DNA of 64,000 nucleotides from Rana temporaria (lineage: Eukaryota > Chordata > Amphibia > Anura > Ranidae). The notes below the pieces were generated by a model. That model searched no databases, was not told the DNA's origin, and was given only the letters and a program-made list of their open reading frames with translations. Both the position numbers and the translations under genes were made by a program. This document shows positions 58,458 to 64,000 of this stretch, in pieces; position 1 is the first letter of the stretch; the number at the start of each line of letters is the position of its first letter. Where the stretch lies: positions 152,588,469-152,652,468 of the forward strand of contig NC_053490.1 of the NCBI RefSeq assembly GCF_905171775.1, given 5' to 3'.

Positions 58458-61312
58458 CAAGTTACTGAATAGCGATGAGCCGAACACACCCCCGTTCGGT
58501 TCGCACCAGAACCTGTGAACAGACCCAAAGTTTGTGTGATCTTTAGAACCCCGTTAAAGTCTATGGGACTCAAACATTTGAAATCTAAAGTGCTAATTTT
58601 AAAGGCTAATATGCAAGTTATTGTTCTAAAAAACATTTGGGGACCTGGGTCCTGCCCCAGGGGACAAGTATCAATGCAAAAAAAGTTTTAAAACCAGAAG
58701 TTTTATCCGGAGCAGTGAATTAAATAATGCTTAAAGTGAAACAATAAAAGTGAAATATTCCTTTAAATTTAACTTTAAACCTAGTTTCCCGTGCTTAGAA
58801 CTGTCCCTGCACAAAGTGTCATTTCTGAATGAAAAAAAGTCATTTAAAAATCACTCGCAGCTATAATGAATTGTCGGCTCCCGGCAATTCAGAGAAAATT
58901 CATTCATAAAAGTGGGGGTCCCCCCAAATTTAATTACTAGGTCCTTCAGGTCTGGTGTGGATTTTAAGGGGAACTCCACCCCAAAAAGGTAAAAAAAAAT
59001 GGCGTGGAGTTCCCCCAAAAATCCACATCAGACCACTTATCCAAGCACGTAACCTGTCCGGCCGCAGAAAAGAAGGGGGGACGAGAGAGCGCCCCCTCCT
59101 CGACTGTACCAGGCCACATGCCCTCAACATGGGGAGGATGTCCCCATGTTGATGGGGACAAGGGCCTCATCCCCCACAACCCTGGCCGTTGGTTGTGGGG
59201 GTCTGCAGGCGGGGGGCTTATCAGAATCTGGAAGACCCCTTTAAAAAAGGGGACCCCCAGATCCCAGACCCCCCATGTGAATTGGTAATGGAGTACATTG
59301 TACCTCTACCAATTCACTAAGGAAGTATAAATAATAGTAAAAAAAAACACACACCATGGAGAAAGTCCTTTATTAACCACTTGCCGACCTCCTCATGTAA
59401 ATATACGTCAGCAGAATGGCACGTATAGGCACATGCACGTACCTATACGTCCTCTGCTTGACGTGGGTCGGGGGTCCGATCGGGACCCCCCCCCGGTACA
59501 TGCCGCGGTCAGTAAGCCTCGGGGAGCGATCCGAGACGACGGCGCGGCTATTCGTTTATTGCCGCCCCGTCGCGATCGCTCCCTGGAGCTGAAGAACGGG
59601 GAGAGCCGTATGTAAACACGGCTTCCCCGTGCTTCACTATGGCGGCGCATCGATCGAGTGATCCCTTTTATTAGGGAGACTCGATCGATGATGTCAGTCC
59701 TACAGCCACACCCCCCCTACAGTTGTAAACACACACAAAGTGAACCCTAAATGTTACAGCGCCCCCTGTGTTTAACTCCCAAACTGCAACTGTCATTTTC
59801 ACAATAAAGAATGCAATTTAAATGCATTTTTTGCTGTGAAAATGACAATGGTCCCAAAAATGTGTCAAAATTGTCCGAAGTGTCCGCCATAATGTCGCAG
59901 TCAGGAAAAAAATCGCTGATCGCCGCCATTAGTAGTAAAAAAAATAAAAAAAATAAAAATGCAATAAAACTATCCCCTATTTTGTAAACGCTATAAATTT
60001 TGCGCAAACCAACCGATAAACGATTATTGCGATTTTTTTTTACCAAAAATAGGTAGAAGAATACGTATCGGCCTAAACTGAGGGAAAAAAAAATTATATA
60101 TGTTTTTGGGGGATATTTATTATAGCAAAAAGTAAAAAATATTGCATTTTTTTCAAAATTGTCGCTCTATTTTTGTTTATAGCGCAAAAAAATAAAAACC
60201 GCAGCGGTGATCAAATACCACCAAAAGAAAGCTCTATTTGTGGGGAAAAAAGGATGCCAATTTTGTTTGGGAGCCACATCGCACGACCGCGCAATTGTCT
60301 GTTAAAGCGACGCAGTCCCGAACTGTAAAAACCCCTTGGGTCTTTAGGCAGCATATTGGTCCGGGGCTTAAGTGGTTAAAAAAGAAAAAAAAATCCAGCG
60401 GTGGTAATCCAGTCTCGATCCCCGCTCCAATGTTGACGGTATCCAGAGACGGGAGATCTCCTCTCCGCCGGGGTCCAGCGATGAGAAGATCCATCCAGGT
60501 CCAGTATCCAGAGCGCACGCATCGCCGGCCACCTGTCTCCACCGGAGACCGCCCGGCGAATGACGCAGCTTGAGCCAGTGACAGCTCTTATATAGGTGAG
60601 GCGGGGCCACCCGTCACATGACCCTGCCCCCTCTGACGCAAGGGAAAGCCTGGGCTTCCCCAGTGACGTAGTCAGAGGGTGCGTCAGAGGGGGACGGGTC
60701 ACGTGACGGGTGGCCCGGCCTCACCTAGATTCTAATAAGCCCTCCCCAGCAGACCCCCACAACCACCGACCAGGGTTGTGGGGATGAGGCCCTTGTCCCA
60801 TGTTGAGGGCATGTGGCCTGCTACGGTTCAGGAGGGGGGGCGCTCTCTCGTCCCCCCCTCTTTTCTGCGGCCGGTCAGGTTGCGTGCTCAGATAAGGGGT
60901 CTGGTGTGGATTTTTGGGAGAACTCCACAATATTTTTTTTTATTTCCCCTTAAAATCCACACCAGACCTGAAGGGTCTGGAATGGATATTTGGGGGGAAC
61001 CCCACGTCATTTTTTTTTATTGACGGCGGGGTTCCCCCTTTATATCCATACCAGACCTGAAGGGCCTGGTAATTGAATTTGGGGGGACCCCCATGCTTTT
61101 TTTTTTTTTTTTTATGAATGAATTTTCTCTGAATTGCCGGGCCCCGACAATTCATTATAGCCACGAGTGATTTTTAAATGACTTTTTTTTCAATCAGAAA
61201 TGACACTTTGTGCAGAGACAGTTCTAAGCACGGGAAACATGCGCTATTTCATAGGCATACTAGACACCCCCAAGGTTTCACTTTTATTGTTTCACTTTAT
61301 GCATTATTAAAT
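58458..61312. mobile_element. Family D element with long inverted halves
   Basis: The left half from agcgatgagccgaacac runs to about 59370. The right half 60725-61312 is largely its reverse complement (ccccacaaccctgg / ccagggttgtgggg; tcaggtctggtgtggatttt at 58943 against 60958-60970). A GC-rich centre (60380-60720) with ccacccgtcac / gtgacgggtgg pairing lies between. It contains a nested TTAA MITE. Confidence 0.65.
59373..60379. mobile_element. TTAA-bounded MITE, family A, nested
   Basis: TTAA (59373) CCACTTGCCGACC ... CTTAAGTGG TTAA (60376-60379). The interior at 59980-60230 is the reverse complement of parts of 7440-7680. Confidence 0.8.
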
Positions 61313-61915
61313 TAGTTTATTGATTGGTTTGCGCAAAAGTTATAGCGTCTACAAAATAGGGGATAGTTTTATGGCATTTTTATTAATAATTTTGTTTTAC
61401 TAATAATGGCGGCGATCAGTGATTTTTATCATGACTGACATTATGGCGGACACATCGAACACTTGACACCATTTTGGGACCATTGTAATTTTTACAGCGA
61501 TCAGTGCTATAAAAATGCACTGATTACTGTAAAAATTACACTGGCAATGAAGGGGTTAAGCTGTAGGGGGTGCTGAAGGGGTTAAGTGTGTCCATGGGAG
61601 TGATTCTAACTGTTAGGGGGCGTGACTACGAGTGACACGGCACTGATCGCTGCTCCTAATGAGAGGGAGCGTTCAATCAGTGACATGTCACTAGGAAGAA
61701 CGGGGAGATGCTATGTTTACACTGACATCTCTCCGTTCTTCAGCTCCGTGACATGATCGCGGGATACCGGCGGACATCGAGTCTGCGGGTCCCACGGGCA
61801 CAGAGCTTGCGGCAGGGTCACGAGCAAATTAAAGGGGACATACTTGTACGTCCATTTTCCTGTCCGTGCCATTCTGTCGACGTAAATCTGCGTGTGGCGG
61901 TCCTTAAGCAGTTAA
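61313..61915. mobile_element. Family A fragment
   Basis: Begins inside the family (gtttattgattggtttgcgc, compare 7624) and ends ccttaagcag then TTAA (61912-61915). It is fused directly to the end of the family D element. Confidence 0.6.
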
Positions 61916-62077
61916 ACATCCTTTCCTTGAATGTTCAAGGCATCAATACATTGTAAAGCATACCAAAGCCCTACGCTCTTTTGCAGCTGTAAAAGCTCAC
62001 ATCATTTGCCTACAAGAAACTAATTTCACAGATAAATACACCCCTAAGTACCTCAGTGCATACTGCCAAGTTTGCTC
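61916..62077 (+). pseudogene. L1-type endonuclease N-terminal fragment
   Basis: NILSLNVQGINT, then after a one-step frame change KALRSFAAVKAHIICLQETNFTDK. LSLNVQGIN and ICLQETNF are the first two conserved strands of an APE-type LINE nuclease; the Glu of QET is catalytic. Only about 50 codons are present. The plus-strand orientation is opposite to the large LINE. Confidence 0.8.
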
Positions 62078-62501
62078 CAGTGATGAGGAGGGAGGGAATG
62101 ATGAGGTCACTGACTGTACTTGGGTGCCTGAGAGAAGAGAGGAGGAGGAGGAGGCACACAGCAGAGATCCACAGGTGCAGGGAGCTGCTGACTCCACACT
62201 GACTTTGAAAAGTTCCCTGGTGTGGGCCTTTTTCAACACATGTGCAACAGATCACGCCATTGCTGTTTGCAACCTATGTCTGAAGCGGATAAAGCATGGC
62301 CAGAGCTGCAGCCACTTGGGCACCACATACTGGACCAGACATATGACCAGGGGAGGGCTGGCAGCCTTAAGCCTGGGGGGCAAGTCCAGTCAAGTGGCCC
62401 ATTGTACCACCGAATCAGCTCACCATCCATGCCCACCGGGTTTTAGAACATGTATTGATGTTATGAAGCAAGACAAATATGACACAGCAATGACAGCATG
62501 A
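62078..62501 (+). pseudogene. BED-type zinc finger fragment, probably from a hAT transposase
   Basis: Begins with an acidic run (SDEEGGNDE), then in the open frame from 62124 a cluster of Glu, and at about residues 31-76 SLVWAFFNTCATDHAIAVC-NLC ... LGTTYWTRHMTR. VW-FF, C-x2-C, LGTT and H follow the BED finger order; the final His is not in the usual place. BED fingers sit at the N terminus of hAT transposases and of genes derived from them. No catalytic domain follows, so it is a fragment. It could alternatively come from a domesticated ZBED-type gene, but the repeat-only context argues against that. Confidence 0.6.
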
Positions 62502-62514
62502 CCCCGATCTTGGT

Positions 62515-62875
62515 AAAGAGCTGATGACGCTGCTCTTTACCCATGTGATTGACTATGTCCAATAACAGCCAATCACATGTAAATGACAGCATGTGAGGGG
62601 AGCCGATTAGCGGCATCTCCTCACAGTGGAGACTGTACAGACAATTAGGGCACTGATTATAGTGCAGCCCTAGCAGTTCCCAGCAAGTGATGTCAGTCTG
62701 TGCCCATCAGTGACACCAATCAGTGCTGCCTTTCAGTGCCCATCAGTAACACCCATTAATGCCCATCATTGCCACCCATCAGTGCCCAACAGTACTTCCC
62801 ATAAGTTCCGCCTATCGGTGCCTCCTATCAGTGCCACCACTTATTAGTGAACTTCAGTGAAGGAGAAAAATGACT
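62515..62875. repeat. Degenerate family A-like tract with cagtgcccatcagt tandem
   Basis: 62690-62845 repeats cagtgcccatcagtg-like words, the complement of the tandems at 28360 and 30000. No gene. Confidence 0.5.
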
Positions 62876-62956
62876 TACAGTGCCTTGAAAAAGTATTTAT
62901 ACCCCTTGAAATTTTCCACATTTTGTCATGTTACAACCAAAAACGTAAATGGATTT

Positions 62957-63448
62957 TTATGTGAAGTCTTTTGGGGGTGTCTCTACCAGCTTTGTACATC
63001 TAGAGAGGGACATTTCTGTCCATTCTTCTTTGTAAAATATCTCAATCTCTGTCAGATTGGACGGAGAGCGTCTGTGATCAGCAATTTTCAAGTCTTGCCA
63101 CAGATGCTCAATGTGATTTAGGTCTGGACTGTGAGTGGTCCATTCTAACACATGAATATGCTTTGATCTAAACCATTCCATTGTAGCTCTGGTTGTATGT
63201 TTAGGGTCGTTGTCCTACTGGAAGGTGAACCTCTGCCCCAGTCTCAAGTCTTGTGCAGACGCTAGCAGGTTTTCTTCTAAGATCATCCTGTATTTGTCTC
63301 CATCCATCTTCCCATCAACTCTGACCAGCTTCCCTGTCCCTGCTGAAGAAAAGCATCCCCACCATATGAAGCTGCCACCACCATGTTTCACGGTGGGGAT
63401 GGTGTGTTCAAGGTGATGTGCAATGTTAGGCCCTGTACACACGATCAA
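62957..63448 (-). pseudogene. Tc1 transposase fragment, broken
   Basis: Two minus-strand frames. The first (63415-63215) gives TVKHGGGSFIWWGCFSSAGTG, matching the KHGGG-MVWGCF block of Tc1 transposases. The second (63181-62957) gives EWTTHSPDLNHIEHLWQDLK, the third catalytic region (SPDLNPIEHLW) with the acidic residue kept. The frame changes between them, so it cannot make a full enzyme. Confidence 0.9.
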
Positions 63449-63849
63449 TCTAAACCGATGAGAACGGATTGAAGTTCAGTTTCATCGGTTAACCGATGAA
63501 GCTGACTGATGGTCTGATGTGCCTACACACCATCAGTTAAAAAAATGATCGAGTCCAACGCGGTGACGTAAAACACAACGGCGTGCTGAAAAAACAAAGT
63601 TCAATGCTTCCAAGCATGCGTTGACTTGATTCTAAGCATGCGCGGGTTTTGAACCGATGCTTTTACGTACTAACCATCGGTTTTGACCTATCGATTAGGC
63701 ATCCATCAGTTCAATTTTAAAGCAAGTTCTAAATTTTTGGACCGAAGGATAACTGACTGATGGGGCCCACCCATGGTCGGTTTGGACCGATGAAACTGAA
63801 CTTCAGTCCGTTCTCATTGGTTTAGACTGATCGTGTGTACAGGGCCTTA
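63426..63849. mobile_element. Harbinger-like MITE with TTA duplication, nested in Tc1
   Basis: TTA, GGCCCTGTACACACGATCA ... TGATCGTGTGTACAGGGCC-like ends, TTA. The outer Tc1 text joins smoothly if this piece is removed (gtgcaatg then ttagttttacgcc). 418 bp. Confidence 0.85.
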
Positions 63850-63866
63850 GTTTTACGCCACACATA

Positions 63867-64000
63867 GGGGCAGATCCACAAAGATCTGCCCCGGCGCATC
63901 GTATATGAGATACGCTACGCCGCCGTACCTTACCTGGCTTTACTTCAAATCCAGGAAGATTTTGCGCCGTAAGTTACGGCGGCGTAGTGTATCTCAAGCG
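63867..64000. mobile_element. MITE family E, copy 6, cut by the window end
   Basis: gggcagatccacaaag followed by the family's cgccgtaagttacggcggcg palindrome. The right end is outside the window. Confidence 0.65.

Larger units (their letters stand above)
62876..63866 (-). mobile_element. Tc1-type element, left end, split by a MITE
   Basis: TA then CAGTGCCTTGAAAAAGTA at 62876. Transposase sequence continues to 63425, is interrupted at 63426-63849, and resumes gttttacgccacacatag before a family E MITE cuts it again. Confidence 0.85.

Noticed and set aside
62124..62501. A host ZBED-type gene exon
   Set aside because: No splice context, flanked on both sides by transposon pieces, and the last finger ligand is displaced. 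A hAT fragment is more likely, though not proven.

Overview
The window is eukaryotic and looks like intergenic or intronic DNA from an amphibian, most likely a ranid-type frog. This is an inference. It rests on the mix of Penelope-like, Tx1/L1-like, CR1-like, Tc1, hAT and piggyBac relics, and on many short inverted-repeat elements of kinds I associate with large frog genomes. I found no convincing host gene, rRNA, tRNA, operon or CRISPR array. Almost every protein-like stretch belongs to a transposable element, and most are broken.

The most striking object is at 475-7128. A Penelope-like element (PLE) on the minus strand carries a reverse transcriptase/GIY-YIG ORF (1898-3754, with its N-terminal part at 3745-4272) and an upstream coiled-coil, Arg/Gly-rich ORF1 (4170-5450). 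It lies between two inverted arms of about 1.2 and 1.5 kb, and the whole is bounded by a 14-bp direct repeat that reads as a target-site duplication. The arms hold motifs resembling the hammerhead ribozymes known from PLEs. Further PLE relics occur at 25441-26890 and 34620-35560, with a possible one near 10 kb.

From 7.1 to 25 kb the sequence is a mosaic of non-autonomous DNA elements: TTAA-bounded (piggyBac-like) MITEs, 3-bp-TSD MITEs, and a well-bounded hAT element at 23615-25037 containing ten copies of a 46-bp minisatellite. A CR1-like 3' fragment sits at 15628-16200. From 25 to 44 kb there are a piggyBac transposase pseudogene (27075-27761), more MITEs, a 1-kb palindrome (36895-37960), a solo LTR with a 5-bp duplication (41851-42510) and an inverted minisatellite (42915-43360).

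From 44.6 to 54.4 kb lies one degenerate Tx1/L1-type LINE on the minus strand (ORF1, endonuclease, RT, C-terminal Cys/His region, 3' UTR). It was later hit by a hAT element (44934-47452, itself carrying a Tc1 and a second hAT MITE), a SINE-like insert (48142-48291) and two MITEs. From 55 to 64 kb follow another LINE ORF1 remnant, a long inverted hAT-like element with a nested TTAA MITE, an L1 endonuclease fragment, a BED-finger (hAT-type) coding remnant, and a Tc1 element split by a TTA-flanked MITE.

The genes do not form a pathway. The value of the window lies in the nesting order, which gives a relative insertion history, and in the unusual architecture of the PLE. Family assignments come from motifs read by eye. 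No alignment or database search was run.
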